Assembly (NCBI GenBank): GCA_027483425.1
Contig: JAIXUR010000412.1
Location: forward strand, 1 to 7,208
DNA: 7,208 nt
From: Cyanobacteriota bacterium
GTDB lineage: Bacteria > Cyanobacteriota > Cyanobacteriia > Phormidesmidales > Phormidesmidaceae
Reading direction: 5' to 3'
Positions within the stretch are counted from its first letter, which is position 1. Each line of letters starts with the position of its first letter. The notes beneath the pieces are model-generated. The model had not been told where the DNA came from. It ran no database searches and saw only the letters and a list, made by a program, of their open reading frames with translations. The position numbers and the translations under genes are program-made. This document shows, piece by piece, positions 1 to 6,021 of this stretch.

Positions 1-7
1 AGTCCCT

Positions 8-42
8 GTAAGGCTGGCGGGTCTGTGACCGGCCAGCCTTAC
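8..42. terminator. Strong hairpin, possible terminator of an upstream gene
   Basis: GTAAGGCTGGC at 8-18 is perfectly complementary to GCCAGCCTTAC at 32-42. After one G/G mismatch, GGTC (20-23) also pairs with GACC (27-30), leaving a 3-nt loop. This makes an 11 + 4 bp stem. No T-run follows on either strand, so it is not a textbook intrinsic terminator. It could end transcription of a gene left of the window, stabilise an mRNA 3' end, or be a copy of a dispersed palindromic repeat. The palindrome is certain; the role is inferred. Confidence 0.45.
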
Positions 43-119
43 CACCCTGGCCTCCCGTGATAACAGGATATGAGACCGTTGGATTATCCTGGCCGGGTGT
101 TGTGTGAAAAGGGCTGCTG

Positions 120-791
120 ATGTCGTCTGAGATCGCTGCTGTAGAGACCCTCACGGTGGGGTCAACCCAGCTTCAGCTTTTGCCCGAGCGGGCGGTTTAT
201 GTCGAGGCTTGGGGGGGCCTGCTGGTGTCAGACCTGCACCTGGGCAAGGCGGAGACCTTTCAACACTACGGGCTGCCGGTATCGAGCCAGGTTAACGTTG
301 CCACCCTCGAGCGGCTGGAGGCGTTGTGCGTGCGGTACTGGCCTAGTTCACTCTGGATTTTGGGCGACCTGTTCCACGGGCGCGAGGGCCTGACCGATGG
401 AGTCATTGACGCCTGGCTGAGGTTTTTGCAAGCCACCCAGGTACAGGCCCACCTGATTTTGGGCAACCACGATCGCGGCCTGCAAGACAGGCTCCGCCAG
501 CTTTCGGTGGAGTGCTTTGTAGACGCGGTTGAGATCGCGGGCATTGTCCTGAGCCACGAGCCCGGTGTGGGGAGTGATGGGATCACGATTTGCGGTCACA
601 TTCACCCCTGCTGGCGGTTGCAGGTGGGGGGCGATCGCCTGCGGTTACCCTGCTTCCACTGGCAGGCCCGTCAGCACCGGCTCACCCTCCCCTCCTTTGG
701 GGAGTTTACCGGCGGCTACGACATTACCCTGGCCGTCGGGGATGTCGCCTACGTGGTAGCTGACGAGGCCGTGGTAAAGTTTGGGAAATAG
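120..791 (+). CDS. pdeM: PdeM-type metallophosphoesterase (putative DNA repair nuclease/phosphodiesterase)
   Basis: A 223-residue calcineurin-like phosphoesterase with the full order of metal-binding motifs: D38-L-H40, G-D83 in GDLFHGR, G-N116-H117-D118, S-H146-E-P and G-H160-I-H162. These supply the two-metal site that hydrolyses phosphodiesters. Length and the DLHLGKAETFQ / GLPVSS signature fit the family called ligase-associated DNA damage response endonuclease PdeM. In many bacteria that family sits beside an ATP-dependent ligase and an Lhr-type helicase; neither is visible here, so a repair role rests on family membership alone. There is no signal peptide or membrane segment, so it should be cytoplasmic. 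The ATG at 120 has AAAAGGG six bases upstream, a moderate ribosome binding site. It is probably its own transcription unit: 128 bases separate it from the next gene, whose function is unrelated. The activity on the native substrate is unknown. Confidence 0.85.
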   Translation: MSSEIAAVETLTVGSTQLQLLPERAVYVEAWGGLLVSDLHLGKAETFQHYGLPVSSQVNVATLERLEALCVRYWPSSLWILGDLFHGREGLTDGVIDAWLRFLQATQVQAHLILGNHDRGLQDRLRQLSVECFVDAVEIAGIVLSHEPGVGSDGITICGHIHPCWRLQVGGDRLRLPCFHWQARQHRLTLPSFGEFTGGYDITLAVGDVAYVVADEAVVKFGK

Positions 792-835
792 CCCCCAGTG
801 GTGATATTAAGGCGGGGATGTTAGGGGGAGGTTGC

Positions 836-865
836 AAAATCCAAACTCTCAAATCCAAAATTAAA
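836..865. repeat. AAATCCA heptamer-phased low-complexity spacer
   Basis: Read in steps of seven from 837, the spacer gives AAATCCA, AACTCTC, AAATCCA, AAATTAA. The two exact AAATCCA copies are 14 bases apart. AAATCCA is the reverse complement of the TGGATTT unit at 5901, so this looks like a degenerate member of the same family of short heptameric intergenic repeats common in filamentous cyanobacteria. No coding potential is visible. Confidence 0.45.
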
Positions 866-890
866 CGCCCCCTGGGCCAAGCGCTATGCT
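861..890 (+). promoter_or_regulatory. Weak sigma-70-like promoter candidate for the lipoprotein gene
   Basis: TATGCT at 885-890 resembles a -10 box (4 of 6 to TATAAT). It is preceded after 18 bases by TTAAAC at 861-866, a poor -35 (3 of 6). A start point near 897 would leave a leader of about 20 bases before the ATG at 920. The match is weak and overlaps low-complexity DNA, so it is only a candidate. Confidence 0.25.
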
Positions 891-919
891 AGTTTCTGGT
901 TTTCTCTGGGGAGATGGGT

Positions 920-1720
920 ATGGTGAGGGGTAAACAGTTGATGACCTGGGGGCTCTGCGGTGTGCTGAGTCTGACCGCGATCGCCTGTCGAGGCGGCAAG
1001 GACACGGCGGTGGAGGTGCCCCCAGCGGGGACAGATCAGCCCCTGGCCGTAGAGCCCACGACCCCGGCTCCAGGGACCACGCCCGCACCGACCCCTAGCC
1101 CCACCGCTAGCCCGACGCCTACGACCAGCCCCGCCCCAGCGCAGCCAGGGGTGACGGGAACGGTTCTGAACCCGCCCCAGGCGTCGCAATTGATTGCGGC
1201 CCAGCCCGAGGCAAAAATTAACCTGCGATCGCAGCCCTCCACCGACTCCACCGCCAAGGGCTACGGCCTGGTGGGTGACCCGGTCATGCTGCTGCGCTCG
1301 ACCCAGGGCAGCGACGGCACCTGGTACTACGTCAAGTTTGAGAAATCGGGAGCCGAAGGCTGGATTCGCAGCGACTTTATCAACACCGCTGGGCGGGCTA
1401 CGCCCCTGGCTCAGCGCGCCAGCCAGAGCAGCACCTGTGAAGGGCTGATGGAAGGTATGGCCTTTACCGCCTTTTACGATGCCAACGGCTTTAACCTGGT
1501 TCGGTTTACGAATCTAGAAACCAGAAGCACCTTCGACGGCACCCTCAGCCGCCAGGGCAGCAGCAACCAGGGCCAACCCCTGTATCGCGGTGCCGTGAGC
1601 CCACCGGCCGGGGGTAGCTACCCGGTAGAGGTGACGGATCTGTCGGGGGGTTCCCCCCGCAGCGGCAGCCAGGTAGCCGTGAACTATGCGAGCATTACGG
1701 GCACCGGTACCTGTAAGTAG
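920..1720 (+). CDS. SH3b-domain lipoprotein with proline/threonine-rich tether
   Basis: A 266-residue exported protein. Residues 1-23 form a short lipoprotein signal peptide: R3 and K5, a hydrophobic stretch, then TAIAC with the acylated cysteine at C23. Residues about 33-77 are a low-complexity Pro/Thr/Ala/Ser linker that would hold the folded part away from the membrane. Residues about 95-154 match a bacterial SH3 (SH3b) domain, with NLRSQPS at 101-107 and WYYVKF...GWIRSDFI near its end; such domains usually bind peptidoglycan or protein partners. Residues about 173-266 form a second domain I do not recognise, bracketed by C173 and C265, which could form a disulfide. Of the possible starts 914, 920 and 941, ATG 920 is preferred: GGGGAG (908-913) lies six bases upstream and the basic residues are kept. 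ATG 914 abuts the GGGGAG with no spacing, and 941 gives a signal peptide without positive charge. No terminator is seen before the glycosyltransferase gene 68 bases downstream, so read-through is possible. Confidence 0.8.
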   Translation: MVRGKQLMTWGLCGVLSLTAIACRGGKDTAVEVPPAGTDQPLAVEPTTPAPGTTPAPTPSPTASPTPTTSPAPAQPGVTGTVLNPPQASQLIAAQPEAKINLRSQPSTDSTAKGYGLVGDPVMLLRSTQGSDGTWYYVKFEKSGAEGWIRSDFINTAGRATPLAQRASQSSTCEGLMEGMAFTAFYDANGFNLVRFTNLETRSTFDGTLSRQGSSNQGQPLYRGAVSPPAGGSYPVEVTDLSGGSPRSGSQVAVNYASITGTGTCK

Positions 1721-1740
1721 CCCCAGGTAAGTCGCCCCAG
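1713..1740 (+). repeat. 14-bp tandem duplication across the lipoprotein stop codon
   Basis: GTAAGTAGCCCCAG (1713-1726) is followed directly by GTAAGTCGCCCCAG (1727-1740), 13 of 14 bases identical. The first copy carries the lipoprotein stop codon TAG (1718-1720); in the second copy those three bases are TCG. It looks like a recent slipped-strand duplication. The remaining spacer to 1788 is a pyrimidine-rich stretch with no recognisable promoter. Confidence 0.7.
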
Positions 1741-1788
1741 GCGTCTCCTGCTTCCCCCGTTCCCCATCCCTTCTTCCCACCGTCTATT

Positions 1789-2937
1789 TTGACTTCCCCT
1801 GAATTACCTACGGCCGTAGCGGTGGTGCACGAGTGGCTGGTCAGCCGAGCCGGGTCTGAGAAAGTGGTCGAGCAGATGCTGGCCGTGTGTCCCCAGGCCG
1901 ATGTGTTTAGCCTGGTTGAGTTTTTGGAGCCCGCCGCCGCTTCATTGATCCCGCCCGGTACTCGGGTGCAGACCTCCTTTCTGCAAAGGCTGCCCTGGGC
2001 GCGGCGGCACTTTCGCCAGTATCTGCCGCTCATGCCCCTGGCGATCGAGCAGTTTGATCTGTCGGCCTACGACCTGGTGCTGTCGAGCAACCACGCCGTG
2101 GCCAAGGGGGTGCTGACCCGCCCCCACCAGCTCCATGTCAGCTACGTGCACACGCCCATTCGCTACGCCTGGGATTTGCAGCAGCAGTATCTCCAGCAGG
2201 CGGGGCTGACCCAAGGGGCCAAGGGGGCCCTGACCCGACTGATTTTGCACTACCTTCGGCTGTGGGATCTGGCCGCGGCCCACCGGGTCGACTGTTTTGT
2301 GGCCAACTCTCGCTACGTGGCCCGTCGCATTTGGAAAACCTACCGTCGCCCCGCTACGGTGATCTATCCGCCGGTGGCCATCGATCGGTTTCGCTGGCAG
2401 CAGCCCCGCGATGATTTTTATCTCACCGTATCGCGCTGCGTGCCCTACAAGCGGGTTGACCTGACGGTGGAGGCGTTTAATCGACTGGGGTTGCCCCTGG
2501 TGGTGATTGGCGATGGCCCTGGGATGGCGACCCTCCAGGGCCTGGCTAAACCCAACATCACCTTTCTCCGCCAGCCCTCCGACGCCGTGGTGGCCGATCA
2601 CATGGAGCGCTGCCGAGGGTTTATTTTTTCGGCCGAAGAAGACTTTGGCATTACCGTGGTCGAAGCCCAGGCGGCGGGCGCTCCGGTGATTGCCTACGGT
2701 CAGGGGGGCTGCGCCGAAACCGTACAGCCGGGGAAAACTGGGCTATTGTTTAAGCGCCAAACTGTGGATGACTTGGCCCAGGCGGTGGAGTATTTTGACC
2801 AGCACCGGGGCCAGTTTGAGGCCGAAACGGTTCGTCACCACGCCGAAACGTTCTCTGAACCGCGATTTCGTCAGGAATTAACGACCTATCTGGCACATAG
2901 GTGGATGCAATATCAGCGGGGGGATGAACTAGAGTAG
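1789..2937 (+). CDS. GT4 glycosyltransferase, WbaZ-like
   Basis: A 382-residue GT-B fold glycosyltransferase of family GT4. The N-terminal half has the VHEWL motif (13-17), SSNHAVAKGV (from residue 99) and YVHTPIRYAWD (from residue 119), a combination typical of the WbaZ-like group, several of whose members are mannosyltransferases of O-antigen or exopolysaccharide synthesis. The C-terminal half has the GDGPG nucleotide-sugar loop and the retaining GT4 signature E284-x7-E292 (EDFGITVVE), followed by AAGAPVIAYGQGG. It has no signal peptide and should act at the cytoplasmic face of the membrane. TTG 1789 is the first conventional start after the in-frame stop at 1714; no ATG, GTG or TTG precedes it and no Shine-Dalgarno is seen. 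GTG 1822 or 1825 would begin right at VHEWL and are alternatives. Its stop lies 1 base into the longest form of the wbaP reading frame. It likely adds an early sugar after WbaP; donor and acceptor cannot be told from sequence. Confidence 0.88.
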   Translation: MTSPELPTAVAVVHEWLVSRAGSEKVVEQMLAVCPQADVFSLVEFLEPAAASLIPPGTRVQTSFLQRLPWARRHFRQYLPLMPLAIEQFDLSAYDLVLSSNHAVAKGVLTRPHQLHVSYVHTPIRYAWDLQQQYLQQAGLTQGAKGALTRLILHYLRLWDLAAAHRVDCFVANSRYVARRIWKTYRRPATVIYPPVAIDRFRWQQPRDDFYLTVSRCVPYKRVDLTVEAFNRLGLPLVVIGDGPGMATLQGLAKPNITFLRQPSDAVVADHMERCRGFIFSAEEDFGITVVEAQAAGAPVIAYGQGGCAETVQPGKTGLLFKRQTVDDLAQAVEYFDQHRGQFEAETVRHHAETFSEPRFRQELTTYLAHRWMQYQRGDELE

Positions 2938-2969
2938 TGTCGGTGTTGCAGGAGTACATAGGGGACAAT

Positions 2970-4415
2970 ATGTTTCCTCTAGAACGTAAAGTTCAGCCAG
3001 TTCTAATGTCGTTGAGGATGTCGACCCGCTCCTTACCGATGATTGCTATCCTGGGCGGGTCTGATTTACTGGCTCTGACCCTAGCCGGCACCGCCGGGGT
3101 GTACCTACGGCTGGTGTTTGGGGGGCAGTATGAACCCATTTTGTATGGTCAGCTGTGGCCGATCGTGGGTGTGTTTTTGCTGGCCTATGCGGCAGCGGGG
3201 CTTTACCCAGCGGTAGGGTTGAGCCCGGTGGATGAACTGCGGCGCATTTGCCTGTCTACAACCTTCACCTATTTGGTGCTGGGGGCTGGGCTCTTTCTCA
3301 CCCGCGAAAGCGAAACCTACTCTCGGGGTGTGTTTTTGCTGGCCTGGATATTTTCCCTAGGGGCCGTGCTGCTGGGGCGACTGGCGGTGAAGCAGGTGTT
3401 TGCTCGCTATGACTGGTGGGGCTACCAGGTAATGATTTTGGGGGGAGGCCGCACCGGCGAACTCTTGATTCGAACCCTTCAAAACCAGCCGAATTTTGGC
3501 CTTAAGCCCATCGCGGTGTTAGACGACAGTCCTACCCGCGCGGTCAGTCTCTGTGGTGTACCCATCGTGGGGCCGTTGTCAGCGGCTCCCCGGCTGGCCC
3601 GTAAACATGACATTCACTACGCCATTGTGGCGATGCCTGGGGTGCATCGGGAGCAGTTGCTGACGATATTAGAACGCTATGGCCGCACGTTTCCCCATTT
3701 GCTCATGATTCCGGATCTGTTTGGGGTGGCCAGTTTGTGGGTCAGCTCTAAGGATTTGGGGGGTATTTTGGGGCTCGAAATTCGTCAGCAGCTGTTATTG
3801 CCGGGGCCACGGCTGATTAAGGGCTGTCTGGATATCGGTTTGACCCTGGTGCTGGGTACGCTGCTGCTGCCCCTGCTGGCGGTGATTGCGGTGTTGGTCA
3901 GGTTCGATGGGCCGGGGCCAGTTTTCTATGGCCAGCACCGGCTGGGCCAGAACAGCGTACCGTTTGTGGCCTGGAAATTTCGCTCCATGGTGCCCAATGC
4001 CGAGCAGGTGCTAGAGCGCTACTTTGAGGCCAATCCAGAGCTGCGATCGCAGTGGGCCCAGGATCAAAAGCTCCGTTACGACCCTCGAATTACCCGCATT
4101 GGCCGCTTTTTGCGCCGCACGAGCCTAGACGAACTACCCCAGCTGTGGAATGTGCTGCGGGGCGATATGAGTCTGGTCGGCCCCCGTCCCATTGTCGAAG
4201 AAGAAATTGCCCGCTACGCCGATAAGTACAGCCTTTACACTAAAGTATTGCCAGGCATGACCGGCCTGTGGCAGGTGTCAGGGCGAAACAATGTCACCTA
4301 CGAAGAACGCGTCAACCTAGATGCCTACTACGTCAGGAACTGGTCGGTTTGGTTAGATGTCTACATCTTGATTAGAACCATTTGGGTAGTTGTAATTGGC
4401 GATGGAGCCTATTAA
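2970..4415 (+). CDS. wbaP: WbaP-type polyprenyl-phosphate hexose-1-phosphate transferase
   Basis: An inner-membrane initiating enzyme that moves a sugar 1-phosphate (galactose in the namesake) from a UDP-sugar to undecaprenyl phosphate, the first step of O-antigen or exopolysaccharide repeat-unit synthesis. It is 481 residues from ATG 2970, with the large-enzyme layout: an N-terminal bundle of about four membrane helices (about 25-145), a Rossmann-like middle domain (ILGGGRTGE at 156-164), a membrane segment near 283-311, then the catalytic bacterial sugar-transferase domain with WKFRSM (335-340), RRTSLDELPQ carrying the D387-E388 pair, and GDMSLVGPRP (398-407). SSKDLGGILGLE before the catalytic domain and the DGAY carboxy terminus point to WbaP rather than WcaJ. 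ATG 2970 is chosen because AGGGGA lies five bases upstream. GTG 2937, sharing one base with the glycosyltransferase stop (TAGTG), extends the frame by 11 residues and remains possible by translational coupling. Galactose versus another hexose is unproven. Confidence 0.9.
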   Translation: MFPLERKVQPVLMSLRMSTRSLPMIAILGGSDLLALTLAGTAGVYLRLVFGGQYEPILYGQLWPIVGVFLLAYAAAGLYPAVGLSPVDELRRICLSTTFTYLVLGAGLFLTRESETYSRGVFLLAWIFSLGAVLLGRLAVKQVFARYDWWGYQVMILGGGRTGELLIRTLQNQPNFGLKPIAVLDDSPTRAVSLCGVPIVGPLSAAPRLARKHDIHYAIVAMPGVHREQLLTILERYGRTFPHLLMIPDLFGVASLWVSSKDLGGILGLEIRQQLLLPGPRLIKGCLDIGLTLVLGTLLLPLLAVIAVLVRFDGPGPVFYGQHRLGQNSVPFVAWKFRSMVPNAEQVLERYFEANPELRSQWAQDQKLRYDPRITRIGRFLRRTSLDELPQLWNVLRGDMSLVGPRPIVEEEIARYADKYSLYTKVLPGMTGLWQVSGRNNVTYEERVNLDAYYVRNWSVWLDVYILIRTIWVVVIGDGAY

Positions 4416-5772
4416 AGATCCGAGAACCGAGGGCAAGGGATTTAAGGCTAAGGGATTTGGGGCCGATGGCTTGACTCTAGATCGGTTGGTGTTGCTCAGC
4501 CTGGTGACGCTACCCTACGTGGTGTACGGGGCGATCGCCGGGCTGGGCTGGTTTTTGTTGGTCAGCCTGCGCCGCTGGGGGCCAGCGATAGGGCGAGTCC
4601 TCTACACCCAGGGCTGGATCTGGTTGGCCCTGGCCATGGTGGTGGGGGTAGGGCTGTCCCAAGACCCAGGTGAGTCGGCTCTACAGGTGCTCAACTTTGT
4701 CCCGTTTTTTGTGTTCTACGCCGCGATCGCGGTGGCGATTCAGACCTTTCGGCAGCCCTGGCTCACCCTTCAGACCTGGGCCCTCGGGCTGCTGCTCAGC
4801 AGCATTCCCATTAGCCTAGCGGCGGCGGTCGAGTTCTACCTGCGATCGCCGAGCAGCATCAGCCGCTGGCAGAACAGCCGCTGGATCAGCTGGCTGTATG
4901 ACCAGACCGACTATGGCCATCGCGCCATGACCGTGTTTGGTCACCCCAACGCCTTTGCCAACTACATGGTCATGGTGTTTGGGCTGGGGCTGGGCCTCTG
5001 CGCCTACTGCCTCAATCCCTCCCCAGAGCAGCCTGAAACGCGGCCTAAAACGAAGCCTAAAATGCGGGCTAAAACCCTGTGGGTTTGTGGCGCGACCGCC
5101 CTGGCCCTGGTCGGTATTTTTTGCTCAGGGTCGCGCAGTGGACTGTTGATTGCGGGGCTACAACTGCTGCTGTTTGGGGGGCTGTTGCGGCCCTATCGCT
5201 ATATTTTTTGGGCCGGACTGGGGGCGATCGCCGTACTCACCCTCAGCGCCCTGATCTGGGGGGTGGGCGGACGCACCCTGCCCGAGGCCTTTGCCACGAT
5301 TTCCCTGCGCTTTAGCGTCTGGCACATCGCCCTAGACATGATTCCTCAGCACCCCTGGGTGGGTAGCGGCCTGGGCACCTTCAAAGAGCTCTACGACCCC
5401 ACCAAATTTCCGGTGGCCGATGATTTTCTACCCCACACCCACAACCTTTGGCTGATGCTGGCCGTCGAAGCGGGGGTACCCATTGCTCTGGGGTTTACCG
5501 CCGTGGTGGGCTGGGTGGTGGGGCGCAGTACGTTTACCCTGATCACCCAACCCTTGCCGCCGACCGCCCTAGCCCTGCTAGCGGGCTACCTGACCGGCTT
5601 TGGCGGCACCGTCGGCTTCGCCCTGTTTGACCTGGCCTTTTACGACGGTCGGATCAATATTCTGGGCTGGCTGCTGCTGGGCAGCATTCAGGCCATGGCA
5701 TGGCTACCGCCCAAGTTAGCCCCTGCATCAGATACTCTAAATGAGCTTGGTCAGCCGCAGGCCGAAGTATAG
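4402..5772 (+). CDS. O-antigen ligase/polymerase family membrane protein (Wzy_C)
   Basis: A polytopic membrane protein of 456 residues with roughly ten to eleven hydrophobic segments. It carries Wzy_C/O-antigen ligase hallmarks: HPNAFANY (181-188), SGSRSG (242-247), a large outer loop with HPWVGSGLGTF (317-327), and HTHN (345-348) followed by E356 at the start of the next helix. Members either polymerise lipid-linked repeat units (Wzy) or transfer the glycan to an acceptor (WaaL or protein ligases); sequence alone does not separate these. Beside wbaP and a GT4 gene, a role in the same surface polysaccharide is likely. ATG 4402 overlaps the end of wbaP by 14 bases, suggesting translational coupling; TTG 4396 gives only two more residues. 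The first 24 residues are polar and repetitive (KGFKA, KGFGA), and the loop after the fifth helix is a basic tetrapeptide repeat; both arise from small DNA duplications. Its 3' end overlaps petL on the other strand by 36 bases. Confidence 0.85.
   Translation: MEPIKDPRTEGKGFKAKGFGADGLTLDRLVLLSLVTLPYVVYGAIAGLGWFLLVSLRRWGPAIGRVLYTQGWIWLALAMVVGVGLSQDPGESALQVLNFVPFFVFYAAIAVAIQTFRQPWLTLQTWALGLLLSSIPISLAAAVEFYLRSPSSISRWQNSRWISWLYDQTDYGHRAMTVFGHPNAFANYMVMVFGLGLGLCAYCLNPSPEQPETRPKTKPKMRAKTLWVCGATALALVGIFCSGSRSGLLIAGLQLLLFGGLLRPYRYIFWAGLGAIAVLTLSALIWGVGGRTLPEAFATISLRFSVWHIALDMIPQHPWVGSGLGTFKELYDPTKFPVADDFLPHTHNLWLMLAVEAGVPIALGFTAVVGWVVGRSTFTLITQPLPPTALALLAGYLTGFGGTVGFALFDLAFYDGRINILGWLLLGSIQAMAWLPPKLAPASDTLNELGQPQAEV
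4435..4464 (+). repeat. 15-bp imperfect tandem repeat in the 5' end of the Wzy_C gene
   Basis: AAGGGATTTAAGGCT (4435-4449) is followed by AAGGGATTTGGGGCC (4450-4464), 12 of 15 bases the same. It is in frame and encodes KGFKA-KGFGA in the polar N-terminal tail ahead of the first membrane helix, a place where small insertions are tolerated. Confidence 0.6.
5035..5070 (+). repeat. Three 12-bp tandem units coding a basic loop
   Basis: GAAACGCGGCCT, AAAACGAAGCCT and AAAATGCGGGCT lie end to end in frame, encoding ETRP-KTKP-KMRA, with a further partial unit (AAAACC, giving KT) after them. The stretch joins two hydrophobic segments of the Wzy_C protein. Its strong positive charge places the loop in the cytoplasm by the positive-inside rule. 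Copy number may vary between relatives. Confidence 0.65.
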
Positions 5773-5832
5773 GCCCAGGGCCGTGCCCACCATCACCGAC
5801 AAAAACGCCACGTAGGCAATCACGCCGCCCAT
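5737..5832 (-). CDS. petL: Cytochrome b6f complex subunit PetL
   Basis: A 31-codon gene, ATG at 5832-5830 and stop TAG at 5739-5737. The product begins MGGVIAY, has one hydrophobic helix (about residues 3-24) and ends GLYFGLRLTKLI. Single-helix proteins of 31-32 residues ending in a basic residue followed by K/R-L-I are characteristic of PetL, the small peripheral subunit of the thylakoid cytochrome b6f complex, which helps stabilise the dimer. GGAGAG at 5843-5838 lies five bases before the ATG, the best ribosome binding site in the window, which supports real translation. The last 36 bases overlap the 3' end of the convergent Wzy_C gene. Another minus-strand frame spans 5654-5845, but its product lacks any such signature. 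It is divergent from aroB with a 189-base spacer; no convincing promoter is seen. A different one-helix protein is the main alternative. Confidence 0.8.
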   Translation of the reverse strand: MGGVIAYVAFLSVMVGTALGLYFGLRLTKLI

Positions 5833-5900
5833 AGTCTCTCTCCACAACAGGTACAGTCTTTATTGAACCATGGGGGGAGCGGGGAGTAGGAATTGGGTCT

Positions 5901-5928
5901 TGGATTTTGGATGGTAGATTTTGGGTGA
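5901..5928 (+). repeat. TGGATTT heptamer tandem repeat between petL and aroB
   Basis: In steps of seven the DNA reads TGGATTT, TGGATGG, TAGATTT, TGGGTGA, a decaying heptameric array. It lies within the 189-base petL/aroB spacer (5833-6021), which has no other clear feature. The unit is the reverse complement of AAATCCA at 837 and 851, so the same repeat class appears twice in opposite orientations. Confidence 0.5.
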
Positions 5929-6021
5929 GGGTCTGTCTTCAGCCTTCAACACTCAAAATTTAGAACGTCCTGGCTAAACTCCCGCTAAGGTTTTAAAGCA
6001 AGCTTCTTCCGGGCCCTGACC

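Noticed and set aside
793..830. CCCCC/GGGGG pairing after pdeM as a terminator
   Set aside because: The pairing is short, the loop is long, and no T-run follows.
1079..1150. Pro/Thr linker DNA as a CRISPR-like or minisatellite array
   Set aside because: There is no regular unit length or identical repeat; it is codon-level low complexity for Pro/Thr/Ala/Ser.
884..1257. Minus-strand frames across the lipoprotein linker
   Set aside because: These are Gly/Val/Ala or Arg/Gly-rich mirror images of the Pro/Thr linker repeats, with no ribosome site or domain.
1942..2601. 219-codon minus-strand open frame inside the GT4 gene
   Set aside because: It is antisense to a well-conserved glycosyltransferase. 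The histidine/glycine-rich composition is what reversed high-GC coding DNA gives, and there is no recognisable domain.
5654..5845. 63-codon minus-strand open frame over the end of the Wzy_C gene
   Set aside because: Its product has no family signature, and most of it lies antisense to a conserved gene. The overlapping frame at 5832-5737 has both the ribosome site at proper spacing and a PetL-like product.
5961..5991. TAGAAC ... TAAGGT as an aroB promoter
   Set aside because: Both boxes match poorly and are 19 bases apart; too weak to list as a feature.
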